The translations under genes and the position numbers were made by a program. DNA of 64,000 nt, from contig NW_017803824.1 of assembly GCF_001625305.1 (NCBI RefSeq), positions 2,444,960 to 2,508,959 on the forward strand. Direction: 5' to 3'. Below, in pieces: positions 1-17,296 of the stretch; the first letter of the stretch is position 1, and each line of letters begins with the position of its first letter. The stretch comes from Branchiostoma belcheri. Its lineage: Eukaryota; Chordata; Leptocardii; Amphioxiformes; Branchiostomatidae. Below the pieces are notes generated by a model. That model ran no database searches, was not told where the DNA came from, and saw nothing but the letters and a program-made list of their open reading frames with translations.

Positions 1-2210
1 TATGTATATAACATCCCTAAAACAGACAAGACGTGAAATACTCCTGCTACATGTACTTTCATCCACAGTAACATAATTGCTGTGATTCTAAGAAGTTAAA
101 ATATATTATGAGGGACAAAACTCTTAGGGAGAACCATAAAGAGTTGACTTAATCCAGGTAAGGCGTCCAAACTGATGATGATGTAATTGCTGTCAACCTG
201 TTAACTTCTACCAACCACATGAATTGCGGTCGTATACTTAGTGAGTTACGAAACTGGTATTTATCATTCAAATACCCCTATGTGGTATATGTACAATACT
301 CTCAGGTTAGATTTCTCCAAATTTCTAGTATTTCATGCAAATATAAGTATACATTTAACATCTCATAACTAAAAGTTCTACAGTACATTATGTACGTCTG
401 ATAACGAACTATGAAACTCTAACTCCTTGGCTGTTTTCAGTCCTTCCACGAATGTTCCGCCGTGCCAAATGGATAGTTTGCTGAGAGGGGTACGGTAGGT
501 AACACACGTTAAATATTTGACATACCAGCTTTGATATATCCCGCATTTTTAGCAGATCTGCCCGGAGATAAGGGGCACTCGAAATCAAGTTGTTGTTTCA
601 CGCTTGCCAAAACTTTAACATAAATCACTCTTTATGTACATGCACAACTCAAACAAAGTATTGAAATTACACCTGAAAATAGAATTTATTGGTTTAAACC
701 TTAAAAACAATTGCAAAAAGTATTTCGAACCGTGAAAGGAAAAAACAAACACCAAATTATCATAACAAAGACCTAATTATAAGGAACGGGTATCACAAAA
801 CAGCAGACATACTTCAGGTAGACATGTCGGAACATGTCTTTAAGTCAGGTAAAGCAGACATAAAGGAATTTAGACAATGTTTGAGATGCTTAATTACTTG
901 GAATAATTAAGGTCGTCAATTAACAGTGAACAAGGTCTTTCTACTTGATTCTCGATTAGAAAACACTGACCAAGATACTAGTATAACTGTCAAAAATCTC
1001 TTCCTTATTCTTAAACAATTTAGCACAGGGAAGAGATACTACTCAACACTGACCAGCCCTCAAGCCTGTATTTGGTGATTTATAACTTTGGAGTGAAAAT
1101 GAGATGTCCAAAATTGGCAAAAAATATTCATCTAGTTACATGTAACATGGTGACTTGACTAAAAATACTAAGTACTAATCACACTAGAAACTAAAACCTT
1201 TAGACAGTAAGTATGCTATAGTGCAATACTAGCCACTGTTCATACCTAAATCAAAGGGATGTTACTTACAGGAGATCCACCCTTCAGCCTGCTCTAGGTG
1301 ATTTATAATCTTGAGTGGGATGTTCCACCCTTATCTGCCGGGATCATTACATTCCTATTAACACCCATAAACCTTGGGTAAACAGTGGAGGTATGGAGGG
1401 GGCTGGCCACAGGGCCCATCAACTCTTCATACCATGACAGTCAATCTATTATTTATCCACACATTTCTGCTCGTAAACCTTCTAACAGACGGGCTATCGA
1501 AAAAATAGCATCCTTCCTTTGGCTACAGTAATAAAACTTGTTGCTTCCGAGATTCAATGCTGAGCTAGAATACCAAGATGAAAACAGTATCTATAGGTAC
1601 CCTCTCTGAAATGGGTATAATACTACATGGGTTACAAATACGTACTATAGGTTTTCATATATTTTTCAGCAATGTTTTATGCCTCTATCAACTTCCCTGC
1701 AAAGATAAGCTTGTATCTTCACTTCTACCCTGTTTTCTTAGGTGTGTGACTGAAGAGTTGTTCAACAACCCCCTCTCGAGTTACCATGGCAACCAGGTAG
1801 GCAACAAAAGGCGTGGAATGCTGGGAATCTCCCCATATCTAATCTATGGAGGGAGTTATGGAGTTGCTGGTGTGTTGCTGCCCCAGGGATTTATGGGATG
1901 GCTGTAAAAACAGTCTTCAGCACATCATTAAACCCCCATAAATCCTGCTCGAGTGGTACGGTCCAGTGTTTCCCAGCTACAGGGAAGAGCTGTGCCAAAC
2001 ATTACACTTACACATTCCTTGTACTGTCTTGGAATACTATCGGTATCATCGGTCAAAGCTGTAATATACAAGCAGAGTACGCTACTTGAGTGTACTTAGA
2101 AGACCTAAAAGGATGATGATGCAAAACTTTTCCTCACTTAATTACACAAAAGCACCTTTTAGAAAGTGAAAAAAAATGAACATCCTGTCTACTGACCACA
2201 GTTCAAACAT

Positions 2211-2400
2211 AAGTTTCATGTCATCAACTTTTCCACACCTGTTTCAGTACTTGTGTACTAAACGAAATCAACATTAACTGATATTGTGCCTTTCCATTTC
2301 TCTCCATTTCAAACATTACCGGCCAAGTTTCATATCATCAACTTTTCCACACCTGCACTGATGTACTAAAAGTAAAATTTGTAAATCAACTTGTCATTTC
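2211..2400. repeat. Diverged direct repeat, period about 114 bp
   Basis: The block beginning AAGTTTCAT at 2211, which continues into a 'tcatcaacttttccacacct' core, recurs at 2325 with few changes. The rest of the unit is more diverged. It is an old local duplication in non-coding sequence. Confidence 0.6.
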
Positions 2401-2431
2401 TCCCCATCATTCTAACATCTACGGGTGAAGG

Positions 2432-2641
2432 TCAGCGGACCACTTGAAAGTCGGCAGCATTCCCCATGTGTTTCTGAGAAATCTTAACCCTCCTTATCTG
2501 AGACACCTCCATTCCTGTCTTATCTCCCTGCCACAGTAGTTGCTCCTTCAGGTCTTCCCAAACCTCCAAGGAATCCTGGTATGCATTCTTAAGGAAGAGG
2601 AGGAACTCTTCTTGACTTGAGACACCTATTTCAGGTGTGCA
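2432..2641 (-). other. Unassigned open frame, possible terminal exon
   Basis: On the minus strand a frame of about 68 codons follows an acceptor-like tract ending in AG near 2642-2643 and stops at 2432. It reads like ordinary globular protein, with segments such as EEFLLFLKNAYQDSLEVWED and KEQLLWQGDKTGMEVSQ, without low complexity. I do not recognise the family. It could be the last exon of a gene nested in the WWC intron, a pseudogene fragment or chance. No partner exon was found. Confidence 0.2.
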
Positions 2642-3970
2642 CCTTGGGTGTGCACAAAAAGGTCTTTGTTGTACCACTGCTTTGCACATTTTGGTCAGTT
2701 TTGCTTGTCACTGCTCTACTTGCAAGTCTCACATTTAATCTAAAGCTAATAAATGCGGCACCTGCCCCTATACCATATTGTAATAACAAAGCTGAAATGA
2801 TAGACTACTGAGATAAATATCACACAAGCAAAGACTTCTTTCCTGGTCACAAAGCTTTATCTTTCCTACCTACTCTACTCAATTCATAAAAGGCATTACT
2901 CTCTGGCCTGTAATTGATTCGGGTCAAACCCTACCAGTTGTCCAACAAATAACCAGTGTCTGTTGGGGATGTTTTCAGACAAGAATCTCGCTGTCTGCGT
3001 CATGTCACGTTTTGAAATAAACCCTGGCTACATCCACAGCAAGATCCCTGTCTATGTGTGCTTAGTTCTCCTTAGATAACATGGCTGCCGAAGCTACCAA
3101 CACGTCACGCAAGACCTCATGTCCCACCAAACCACGCAGATGGAACCAGTAGAGGAACCATCTTCAGTTACTCTTCGAAGGTACAAAACACAGACCCCGA
3201 CGACAGATATGTCTTGCAGGAAAGGCTTGGAGGATGTGCCGCATTCTGGCGGGTTAAAAACCAACAGACACTGATTCTAAGAAGCCACTCCTTGCAGCGC
3301 GCTACAACTCAGCCGTGGAATCACAACCCAAAACTTCCAACACAGGATAGAAACGCTGATTCCTATCAACATTCCAAGCCTGGAACTCTGTCTGACCACA
3401 GCTGAACTCACCTGTTAACGCGATCGACTGAGACCGCCGCTTGACAGTGAAAGTTCTAGGCTGCGGTGCGGCACCTGCTACAGGAGCGGACCTGACTGTC
3501 TGCGGTGTTTGCCTGTCTCCCTGCCCTGCCTCTCCCCTCCCTATGCATGACTGGCTGCACACCAAGCCGGGCCGTGAGTAAACATGGTCGGGCGGGGATT
3601 AGGGACACGAGCCTTAATGCAGCGGTGCTGCCGGGTAGACTCCACAAATTTGGCACCTGCATTGTTTTAGGTTAAGGAGCCGTGCTGTGGGAGGAGCAAA
3701 TCTATTCTCGGATTTGAAAAAAAAATGATTATGCTAGACTGGAAGACCAACAGGAGGGGACAGACTGAACCTTGGTACGTCGAGTTTCACTGAGGAAATA
3801 TAGCCAAGCTTTCTGTTTTCATCACATACTCTTGTTCCATTTACTACTTCAAAATATAGGAGAAGCAACAAGGAAATCAGTTCCTGTGGTCCAACTCTTC
3901 CATTGGGAAGTCTGAAATCATCATGTTTATGAAGGAGAGGTGACAATAAGGAATAGCAGAGGATGAACTC

Positions 3971-4039
3971 AAAGAAGAAATCAAATGAAATACAATGAAA
4001 TAGGTCCTATTTCATTGTATTTCATTTGATTTCTTCTTT
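3971..4039. repeat. Perfect 69-nt palindrome (34-bp arms, 1-nt centre)
   Basis: The left arm (3971-4004) is the exact reverse complement of the right arm (4006-4039), with a single T at 4005 between them. The arms begin AAAGAAGAAATCAAATG. No target-site duplication is obvious in the flanks. A perfect palindrome with almost no spacer is unstable in replication, so it is either recent or a snap-back transposon remnant. Confidence 0.9.
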
Positions 4040-5025
4040 GCTAAGGTTGCACATCACATACAGAAATACTACCTTACTTAAGATGATATACGACTTTGCT
4101 GCTGGAGTATTTTAGGAAAAGACAAATTTCATGCCAAAACGAGACTTGAGACAAACTCTGTTTGCTCACATTCCAACCATATCTATTTATAAACCAGGAT
4201 AACTCAAAAACAAAACCAGGATGCCCAAGGACACGAGGCAGCCTTACTTCTGAAACACTGACAAACATCTATGCCGTCCCCCGATATAACAGTGTAGCCG
4301 CCATCTTTATTGTGACTACCGTGTCTAAAACAGGCCCAGGCCGGGCTGCTTGGAGGCTGGGGAATGTGCCGCGATCCATCATGTGAGAAAACCTGCGTCC
4401 ATATCGGCCTGACCCCGCCAAGAACACAGCTCTACAAAGGGCAGACCCTGCATATCAACTATGCACAGAATTTTTCCTTTTGTTCGCTGACTCCTCCGTC
4501 GCCATGGCTGCGGCAGGACTGCATGACTGATTGGTTGAAGATCGACCAAAGCCTCTGGTGCCTGAAATATTTCGTTCCACCAACTTTGTCCTATCCTGGT
4601 TGTTCGAACTTTGCAGATTTCTTCAAAATCAAAATCTTTAAACATCACTAATCATTACAATAAGTTAAATGCAAGTCAACAGTACCAGGGTATGGTTAGA
4701 CAGCTACTTTACTAGTATATACCTTTAGAACACAAACAACATGCTCTACGATAGCATTAGTTTTCAACTGTAACTTACAGTGTAAGATAAAACAGAATTT
4801 TGATAGAAATGTGTAAGATTTTGCTCACTCGGCTAGAAAAAAAGACTAACCTAAATTTAAATCCCCAAATTTCATAGCTTTACGGGATGAATTCGAACTA
4901 TTGGCAATTAAGTCTCCCACCCCATCCTTGGAATGTTAAGCCCGCGCAGAGGTAAACAGGAGTCATCGTCTTAAGGGTCCGAGCTTCCTGCCTGGACACT
5001 GGCCAACATCATCTCTGACACAGGA

Positions 5026-5280
5026 ATGTTCCTCTCCATGTCTTAGTGTCTACTCAAGATGGCAGGAGGGCACAACCGACAAACAACATCTAATCCTGGC
5101 TGTAATATTATTAGATGCTAGGAGTTAGAATTGTGTCTCTAATCACTTAGGTATATTCTTGTCCATGTTTTAGTGTCTACTCAAAATGGCAAGAGGGCAC
5201 AACTGACAAACAACAGCTAATCCTGGCTGTAATATTATTCTTGTACATATTAGAATTATGTCTACGATCACTCACTTAGG
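5026..5280. repeat. Direct tandem duplication, period about 127 bp
   Basis: Two copies, about 5026-5152 and 5153-5280, share the blocks CCATGT(C/T)TTAGTGTCTACTC, GGCA(G/A)GAGGGCACAAC and CTAATCCTGGCTGTAATATT. The second copy carries scattered substitutions. It is non-coding. Confidence 0.75.
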
Positions 5281-8200
5281 AGTCACAGTCTTTCAACCAG
5301 GAATTCACTTGGAAGTATCTGTTTGATCTGCCCAGTATGATATGATTGATGAATGAAATATCAAACTGAGGGAAATCTTACAATTTACCAATTCAAATTT
5401 TACATCATGCAGATATCATACTATCTACACCTTCCTGGAAAATTCAAAGAGCTGAACTGAAGACCAAATACAAAACCTGTTGCGATCGTTAGAGATATCT
5501 ATCCTTGCCCCCCCTCCCCCCAAAGATCAGTTTTAACCACCTGCTCTTCTGATTTCTATGTCTATCTTCTGATTTCCATGTCTATCCCCCCACCCCCCCC
5601 ACCAGGCCAGAACCCCACCAGCTCAACTCCCTGGGAATCTGCAGCCTGCTGGAGTGAGTGAGTGACACATGGACAATTCGTACATAGTAACTCTATCCTG
5701 CACTTCCTGCCGCCACCATGCCAGCTATTCCACACTCCTGTCAGCCCTGTGTGCTCTTGACATTGGATACTGGACTCAACATCTTCCACAGTGCTTTAAG
5801 TTTGCATTGTGAACTACCGATCACTTCAGCACAGGAGATATCTCACCGAACTGCACTTTATTCCCACTTTGTCAGGCTCTAGGGCCACACTTACTTGGTT
5901 TCATCAATACACAATATACCATACTGTACTAGCATGGCACATTACAGTGGTTAGAATGAAGAGAAATCTTTTGTATTAGCTTACATTTCAACATGCTGTC
6001 TCAAGGAAAAAATGCGATTATTTTTCTTAAACGTTTTCGCTATATGATAACTGAAAGTTTCTCTTTAAGCGTCGGTAAACATGTGAAATCTAGAATTGCG
6101 GAATGCGCCATCATTGTTTTTCTTAACTTTGAAACATTCCAGTGGAAATAAACAATGGATGCAGTTACCTCACATAACCTGTGGGAGTCCACCTGTATGT
6201 TACTTTTCATATCCTCTTAACTCTTTCATCATTAGAAATATGAAATACCAAGCATATCCAATGTCTAAATATTGCATCACATGTTTATCTAGTGACTAGC
6301 AGGTGGGAAAATTATGTTCTTTATTCAAGGGTACCACCATTTTACTGTCAAGGTCAAATATCTTGCCAATGACCTCTGAAGAATGTCGGCTGTACCTAAA
6401 CAAGCAATTTCAATTGAGTTACTTAAAGTTAACTGTTCCTCTTTTACAACCTACTTAATTGTCTCTGGTCGCAAGAATCTGCCCTAAAGGTACTTCCTAC
6501 AAATGTTGTTCTGCAAATGTATGTAACACAGCAGTCTCATTTCTTTCTCAATACCTTTAGGAGATTTATATGCGTGTGGATGTATGAAAGAAAACTATTT
6601 AGATACTATTACAAGCTTCCTCCCTAAGGTCTATACTGATAGACAATATAAAAGAACATGTAAACTTTTTGAAGGTGAAGGCAAAATGCAAATACAGAAA
6701 GGCAGCAAATATTTCCCCTAGCTTCAAAACCTTCCAACTTTTCAGCAATATCCCCATTACACGGGAGCCTTGGATGTGTTTTTGTGGCTGGCCGTCCAAA
6801 CATCGGGGATGGAATGTTGCGTGGACAATGGCGCAAGCGCCGGACAAAAGGCCAGGAATGTCCACCAGCACAAAGACGGATCCGACAATAGGAGCGGAAC
6901 GGCTGTCTCCTGCGCTCAGAGATAATCACTACCGATCTCGGAGATAAGTGGTCAAGCCCTGGGGGGCATTGGTCAGCAGCACAACAGGACAGAGAGAGCG
7001 AGAGAAAAGCAGCTGGATGGCTTCATAGGGACATCACGTTTCACGTCAGAATGCCTCCAATTTCAGTGTTTAACATATAGGTGGGCAGGTCAACTCTGGA
7101 CTCTTTGGAAACAGTACGATCTGGAAAATCTACTTTTCTACTATTTTACTTGTAGCCAAATCAATTGTATGTAGCAGGGCCTAAGACTTCTTTTCTTGCA
7201 TTTTGCAACATATAAACTAGCATTACGCCTACACCTTTTTAGACTTCCAAATTACAAGTTTTAATTAAAAGGTATACTTTTTCTACAATTAAAAAAATCT
7301 GCTAATTACAGATGTTAGAAGCTCTGTGAAGCATTATAAGCGAAGTATACGCTCTTTAATTAAATCATGTCATTATACATTCTGCCATACCTTTCTTTGA
7401 TGATTGTAGAGATATTCAGTTAATTAGGGGTTCAAAATTCTTTCCAAATCTAAAGTGACCACTGCTCTATGTCAAAATACCTGTCATTCTGACAGCATTT
7501 CAAACACAGTTTGTCAGGTTTGCTCTGTTACTTTAAACCTCTAGCTCTGTCCAACACAGACCTGTACAGAGATTTTAATCTTTGGCTCAGAGGCATGAAA
7601 TATTACAGTTTCTTTCTGAAGGTTGACTAGACAGGTAGACAAAAACACATGTCTTGGTTATCTGCAATCAGACATGCTATGCTTTAGGAGATGGTAGGCA
7701 TGATATACAGGCATGATATATTGTACTTTAAACACAAAATCTCTTTTGTTTTTGTGTTCACTCTAGTTGCAAAATCTTTGTGGGAGAAGAAGCACTGTAC
7801 AGCTATTTTAATAATATCTCCAAACTATGATTACTATCAAGTAGCCAAAGTAGCTTTATAAAAAAACCATATTTATACATATATTGACATAACCAAAAAT
7901 TAATTGACTTGAAACAAAGTCAAACAAAACAGTAACTTCATACCATTAAAAGTGACATACGGCAGTGCCAAATCTAGAAAACATAATAACACAATCACCA
8001 GTAATGCTAATGACACAATGAGGTCGTCTGGAAGCTGTATTGATTTTGGCCAGGTGTGAAACAACACCTGTAACCTGGAACAAGCTGCACACCTGTTCCT
8101 GCACCACAGGCTCCCACCAGGCCAATACATTAGCCTGGGCCAGACAAATGCCAGGCCGTCCCAGGGGAACATCCACTCACAGGGGACTAAAGACTGTCTG

Positions 8201-11200
8201 AGGCTAGCTCCAAGCAGATGCAGGATGAAATTTGTATATATAAATCATTCATTACTCATTACAACAATACCAAGAAAAATTATGTTGTTTAACTCCGTGT
8301 TATGTCAGAAAGACATGGCTGGAAAAGCAGGAACAAACAATAAAATGAAAATATTGACACACGTATATGTAAATATTTTGTACATCTTTCAAGCAGTGCA
8401 GTTTTTTTTCCGCATGTGCATCTGCAGACAAAAGCAGTTTGCTATATTGCAAAACCAATGCACTGCGGATCTAATAATCATTTTCCAGTGCTAGATTTGC
8501 ACCCCAATGTTCAGAACTTTTGGTTCTGTCAAAATTTTGTAAGAAAAGCAAAAGAAAACAAAACAGACAACCACAGACCCTCTCTAATTAGTCTAAACTG
8601 ATATGCCAATATCCTAGATCAGTGGTCCCAAACTAATTCTGGCAAAAAGAAAAGAAACCAGAAGCTTGAATATCACCCCTTTGTTTAGTATTGTGATTAC
8701 CGTTTTCAGATTTAGCAAAATAAGTGGGTCAACAATCTTTAAGACTGAAATTCAAGACATTCCCATTCTAGTTTATCAGTTCCCTCAAGCACTTCTATAA
8801 CAGTAGCCCCTGCATTTGCCTGATCACATTATTAAAGATTTATATGAACCATACACATGCGAGCATTCGGTTCTATACATAGTCGACGTGCCATGCACGA
8901 GTGGCATTGGTGGAATAATGGGCACACAATACCAGCATAACGCAGGCATTAATTATGCAGGGATATGAACATGACGGCATTGTATGAGGGTGACGGTTGA
9001 GTGAGTGTTTTTCAGCGAAGGAGTGCTGTTTTGCAGATGAATCTTAGGGACAATACTAACAGTTTTAGCCGCCCCCCTCCCCACAACTGAAGCTGAAACT
9101 ACACCATATGGCCTCTTACCCTCTATCTAATCCGAGACAGTAAATTCCACCTGCCATATTTCATGCAAGCTGTTTCCTTTCCAACTCGCATACCATGAAT
9201 ATCTCTACTGTATAACGACTTATTGCGGCATTCTATGTGGAAAACAACACTGGCGCAACTTTCAGTGATGGCTAAATCATATGTTTTGTATAAAATATGC
9301 TATTACGATATCACATCCCGTCACAACAGAGCTAAAGTAAAAGATTTGCAACATCCACCAATATTAATATTAGGGCATATTTCACAACACTGAAAGAACC
9401 TGACATATTACACAATGAATCAATCTCCAGAGAAAGATTTTGAAGTCCAGATAGCATTTCCGAGTGGAGTTTACATTTATAGGTCAGCAATTTGGCCTGA
9501 GGGAAGATCAAACAATGCCGATACCATAACAAAAATCATACCCTATATACAGACTCTTGCTGGTAGCCAACCATACAGTATCATAATAAACAACTGGGTT
9601 AGAGGAGACCTGGTACTTTTCTCCGAACAGCAACCCTAAGACTCCAGACACGTAGAATTTATTTCATTACTTCAAACTTCCTGTCTCCAAAAACACCCTT
9701 GGTGAAACATATATCTAACTGGTGTTTTTTCTCTTCCCGCAGATTTTGTACTGCAGTTCCTGTAAAGAAGCTGAGAACAGCAGAATGTCTGTATATGTGA
9801 CTCCTGACAGTGCTTACTCTTCCCTGAGCCTTGTTGGCTGGTACGGTAAACAGTTTAGACTGGAGGACATCCTGGAAGGGCCCTGCTCTCTTGTGAGGCC
9901 ATTACTTGGCACACTCTCCCAATTACTCCCCCCTGGTAACTCCTACTTCTAATGGTCCCCATGTGGAGACTTATCTCAAACATAATCCTGCCCTGATCCC
10001 CATCTTTTTTCAAAAGTCAAAATAAGACCAAGGGTTTCGTGTCACGGTGCAACATTTTCAGATGGTCGCGGGGCAGCGTCTGGTTTCTTCAGCATGCACT
10101 TTTGAAGAATGCTGTTTGGATTGGCCACGTCGTCAAAATGTAACCTAGAAAAGTCAAGTCAAAGATTGCTTTATTTCCTACAAAGTTTTGTCAACATCAA
10201 TTCCTTAGGTGATGAATTGATAAATATGACCCAAAAGAAAGGAAAAGACTACAAACACACAATATCATAGACCTTAGTGAGTAGGTCTTGTGCTTGCAAG
10301 ATGGTCAAGACAAAATCAAGAGAACCTGGAAAGAAGAAACTTTGCAAATGTAGAAGAAAGAGACCTATTTCTGTACCTTTAGGGGAAGGTGGAAGTCTAG
10401 TCGCAGAATCTCAAATGAAAGCACCTTAGTCCTGGCTCTGGCTTGCTGTGCTTGGTGAGACAATACAATTTTACAACCTAAGATCTCTGCACTTTTAGAG
10501 CCTGTAAGCCTGGCCCACAGGACTTTGCACTGGTTCGAGTGTCAGTAGAAGTTTGATGTGCATACACGACATACCAGGTTTTACAGCTCCTCCACTAATG
10601 TACCTGATGACCGGTTACTCCTGCCATTAGTTCAGTGGGACAACCTGGCTGGGGGCAAGGCAAATGTTTGCACAAACCACCATCATAAATACCAAGGTGG
10701 GCAGAAGTCAAATTTGATTACTTGGAGGCATACCTGTAAGTAAATTGATAGCTACCTACAGATGATCGACTGATTGAATTACATGTACCTGGAGTGGTGG
10801 CTTTGCATAAACCAGGATAGCACTCTTTCCACAGATCAATACGATTATATGCAAAACACCCAATACAACTGCAAAACTTCTTCACTTGTTTTCAACTCTC
10901 AAAACTTCTTCTGACTGTTACCTAAGTTTCTTTCCGTAGCAACTTATTTTTCAAAACTTAACAATACAGTTGCTCTAAAACAGCAGACATATTTCTCTAG
11001 AAGAAAGAAATGGAATTATCTTTTATCCAGTTATGCCAAATCCCTGCCCACACAACCACACACCCCTGGAACAACCAATATCAGCCAGCCATACACTGAA
11101 GGGTCATACACCAAGAGTTGTGACTAACGCTCTCAGGGCACCAATCAATGTGTGAATATCGATAGTTACACAACTCCAAACTGTACTGTGAGGATGTAAT

Positions 11201-14200
11201 CCCTGCTGGTATGTTAAGCTGGGTAAATGTATCCTTGATCCCCATGATTTATTGTTCACTGCCCTTTAAGCTCTACTTGAATGCCTTGAGCTCTTTTCCA
11301 AGGCTACAAATGGCCGTTTTACTCACTGCTGAACAAGGAGGTTAAGAATAGTCTATCCCACGAGCCAAGTGTGTACACTGGGTACTCAAAATATATATGA
11401 TTGTGTAGGTCTGACAGCAATGGAGCACAAATTGATAATCTGTGAACACAGACGAAAAGGGCAGCAAAAAGCAAAAGCTTCCTGTTTTGTGCAGAAAACC
11501 CAATGTATGTACATGTAGTATGTACATGTAATACAACAAGTTTTTGTCTAAGTGCATGTGAAAAGGCACACAGTCTTTTATTGTAATGAAGTGGATTTGG
11601 CATAACACTGTTTAACTTTACCTCTGTTTAACAAGAGAAGAAAGGATACAGTCATTAAATCATGAACATGACATTGACGAAAAAAAGTGCTCTTGTACCA
11701 AAATCTACAACCTTTTGTTTTAGGTCACCTAAAACAGGAGAGTCCTTGATACAGAAGTGTCCGGGACAGAAGCAGCTGCATGACCACTTCAAACACACTT
11801 CTCACCTTCACTGACCACACCACAGTCCTCTCAGCACACAGTAATTATAGACCTGATGCTCTCACTAAACTGCTCTCTGATCCGCTCAAGTGTACCATCA
11901 TTGTATGTGCATTGTTTGAAGCCAATCCTTGGAATCGTTATGTAATGCCAATGGTGCTTTAAATAGCCAGTAAAGAGCATTGACCACGGCTGTGGTGAGT
12001 ACTGCATTGAGTGTCATATGTCAATCACAACCATCAGAATAGAAAAGAGCACATGGTCATACCGGTATATACAATAGTTACCAGCCCACAATTGTACATA
12101 GACAGAGTATCTATTGATAGAATACCTGTAGTGTAACATTTTTGTTACTAACTTAGTAACTAAACAAAACCTTTTCTCTTTCTGACAATCTTACTTGTAA
12201 ACTTACAAATGACCTCACATTAACTTACAAAATGACCTCACATTAACATTTTATTGCTGTGCTACATGTGGTTCAACCTTTTCCATGATATTGTTGTAAC
12301 ATTTACCGACCAACACAGAAGAACTTTCATGCTAACATTTCAGTTTGCTACCTTTAGACAGGCAATAAAATCCACTGTGACCCTTCTAGCCAGGTTAGAC
12401 TGGCCTTTGTAAGGCAAACAGATCAATAACTGCAAATGTTTGATCAACCAAGGTAACACTACTGGGCTAGCTGATATGATATACAATCATAAGGACTGGG
12501 GCTGAACAAGCAAGAAACTTGTTGCCCTCCTATTTGCAAATGGTGCCTTCCAAAAACACACCCCTCCCACTTTCCCCACATCTCTGCAACTTTTACACCA
12601 CATGTGTCTATGTAAACAATATTTCACAGGACAGAGCAATATTCTGACACCTACAATACTGTGCAACAGAGTACAGATGTAGGTGCTACTTGTAGCATGC
12701 CCTATCCAGCTCAAATGCATGGACATGACCTAAGCATCCCAAATGGATGAAAGCATCTTGCCTACATTATATACTCTTTGGGAAATAAAGCCAACTCTAC
12801 AACATTTTTCACATTCCCTATAAGATTCTCTACTGTTTCAAATTCAAAAGAGTTCTTTGAGTGACTCTCAAAATTGCTGTTTTGGACCACTGCTTCTTGA
12901 GGTAGACTGTCATAGACTGAGTGACAGTGAGTCAGAATACTTTGAACCCTTGCTACATTCCAGAAGCGACCAACTAACAGAGAACAGACGTTGAAAAGGA
13001 AATGACTACAAGGCCAATCATGCAGGACCGCATGGCTAATTTTAGAACTTGGAAACAATGAGTCTGATGTCAAGTTTCTTTTCACCTTGACACAATTTTA
13101 TGCCAGGAGTCTACAGGAAGGGGAGGGCTGTACAACATGTACTTTTCAAAAGTAAAACAAAGTTCTCTAATGGACAAAAATAACACACTGATGGCACAAC
13201 AAAAGAAGACAAACTATCCCTTCCTCACCTCTCCTATCTACCCAGATATCAGTGACCGTACCTTGCATTAGTAGAGTAGGGTTGGTGACTCATGTGTCGT
13301 GTATTTAGGCTTGCCTGACCAGCTTGATGATTGAACCCTAAGGACCGTGGCTCAAGTAACCCTGAACTTATCTCAAATATGTGCGGGACAACGTTAACAG
13401 TGCTGCTTTAGCAAGCCTCTGGTATTCAACAATTACTACTGGACTGTACTAATTGTAAATAGGACAGAGATGGCCTCACTTTGTTGTAGCTTTTTGTCTT
13501 TTCATATCTCACAGTAAGTTCTACATACAAGAAATAGTAGTCAAACTCTTTAAAAGTTTGATATAACATTACTGTAATATGACTTCTTTTGCTATAGAAC
13601 AACATGACTGTATTTGTTTGTAAGACTATACTTTTCAAAGATTCCTCAGCTCAATCCAGCAGGGATTTCTGTGGTCATGTTATTACCCCCAGACTGTCCC
13701 TACAGATGTGGAGGAATGTTTCATCATTGGAAAGGAATCTGAACAACTAGCAGGCCAACATGGAGATCCCACAATCTGGCTTACCCCTCTCCCGACCTGA
13801 CAACAGCCACATGCACATGATTGGCAGGTACAAAAATATCAGAAGAGTGAGAAAATTTGGGAAATTCAAAATCATTCCTCCCATATGGGATAAACAACAT
13901 TGTAGAGTAAGGCAAAAAGATGCTGCAAACCAAGTGCGTATTTACCTTTCACTATTAAATGTACTGTACTGTAAATACCTGAATATACAACATTTTTGTG
14001 ACTGTCTATGATACGCACAGTATTCAAATTCACACATGGCTACACAACTTATGCAACAACAAAACACATCACTTTGAAACCTACAGCTATAACGACTGTA
14101 GATATTTGAGCATATACAGTAAAGTAGACAAAAATGATAAAGACCAATTGGAATGCATACCAAGGGGTAATTTTGTACCACAATGGTCTGGCTTGATGCC

Positions 14201-15256
14201 AGGTCCATCTGCCATTAGTGTGGACAACCCCAATACAAATCACACACACAAATCTGGACATTATATCATGAAGTACATATACTACTTTTTGGTGTATGAA
14301 AACACACTGGGAGAAAATTAGGTGAGACAAGTTTGACAGACATAAATTAGATCTTCAGTAAGTTAACACTATCCAGTTAATGCTGTACACTGCCCCATGG
14401 GGGAACACAAAACAAGTCAATCTGATACTATAGAACTGGGGGAAAATGAAGTGTGGTGTTATCTTCTGAAAGATTGTTTTCTCTGTACCGCCGAATGTGT
14501 GGCTGTTAACAGGAATTTTGATGGCACTTCTCAGTTTGCTAATGATTGTTGACATTGCCACATTTGTGATTGGCCACCTTTATCAAACGGTGCATTTTTT
14601 CTTCACATCAGACGTACAATACAGACACAATCAGATAGAGTGGTAGTTGAATTAGATGTTGTTGTATGCAATAATAAGCGTTTTGTGATACCGGATTGTT
14701 GAATGTAGGCCAAGTTTTGGCGAGTAAACACGAGACTTGGTGCCTCCCCTCCCCCAACACTCGGGACCCAAACCTCGCACCTTCCCGACAACTTCTCCAA
14801 CAATCTATGTCAACACAGACTCAACAGACGACATCCTTCGAATTCCGAGGAGCCCCAATCAAGGAAACTGGCCAGCATTTCTGTGTATTTTCGGCGAATT
14901 CCACGACCATTCTTTCCCGGAGGGCATTTCCCTCTTTTCTTTCTCCTCGATGCCCCCCTCCCCATCTGAACCCGGGATCTCTCACTCTCTCCAAACACGT
15001 TTGTCAGGAGGGGGACAGATCCTTTGTTGTGGCGTCAAAGTAGCACAACTCACATGACAAACACACAAAAAACTTAAGGGGGTTCACTGCACAGTAAGAA
15101 CAAAACATCGCACACACTAAACTAGATATTCAAATACTTGGACGGTTTGGCGAGTAGAAAGTGTGGACTGTTGATGTGTGTGTGTATACAAACCGACACT
15201 GGGCTTCCGCGGATGCACCCACATTTCATCGCACTTTCCACAGCCGATCTGCCTTA

Positions 15257-17280
<2,024 letters not shown>

Positions 17281-17296
17281 GGAGAGTCAGTCCACG

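Noticed and set aside
9722-9952. Plus-strand frame preceded by a good acceptor-like tract (TTTTCTCTTCCCGCAG)
   Set aside because: The protein resembles no family, there is no matching donor or partner exon, and the strand is opposite to the WWC gene that spans the region.
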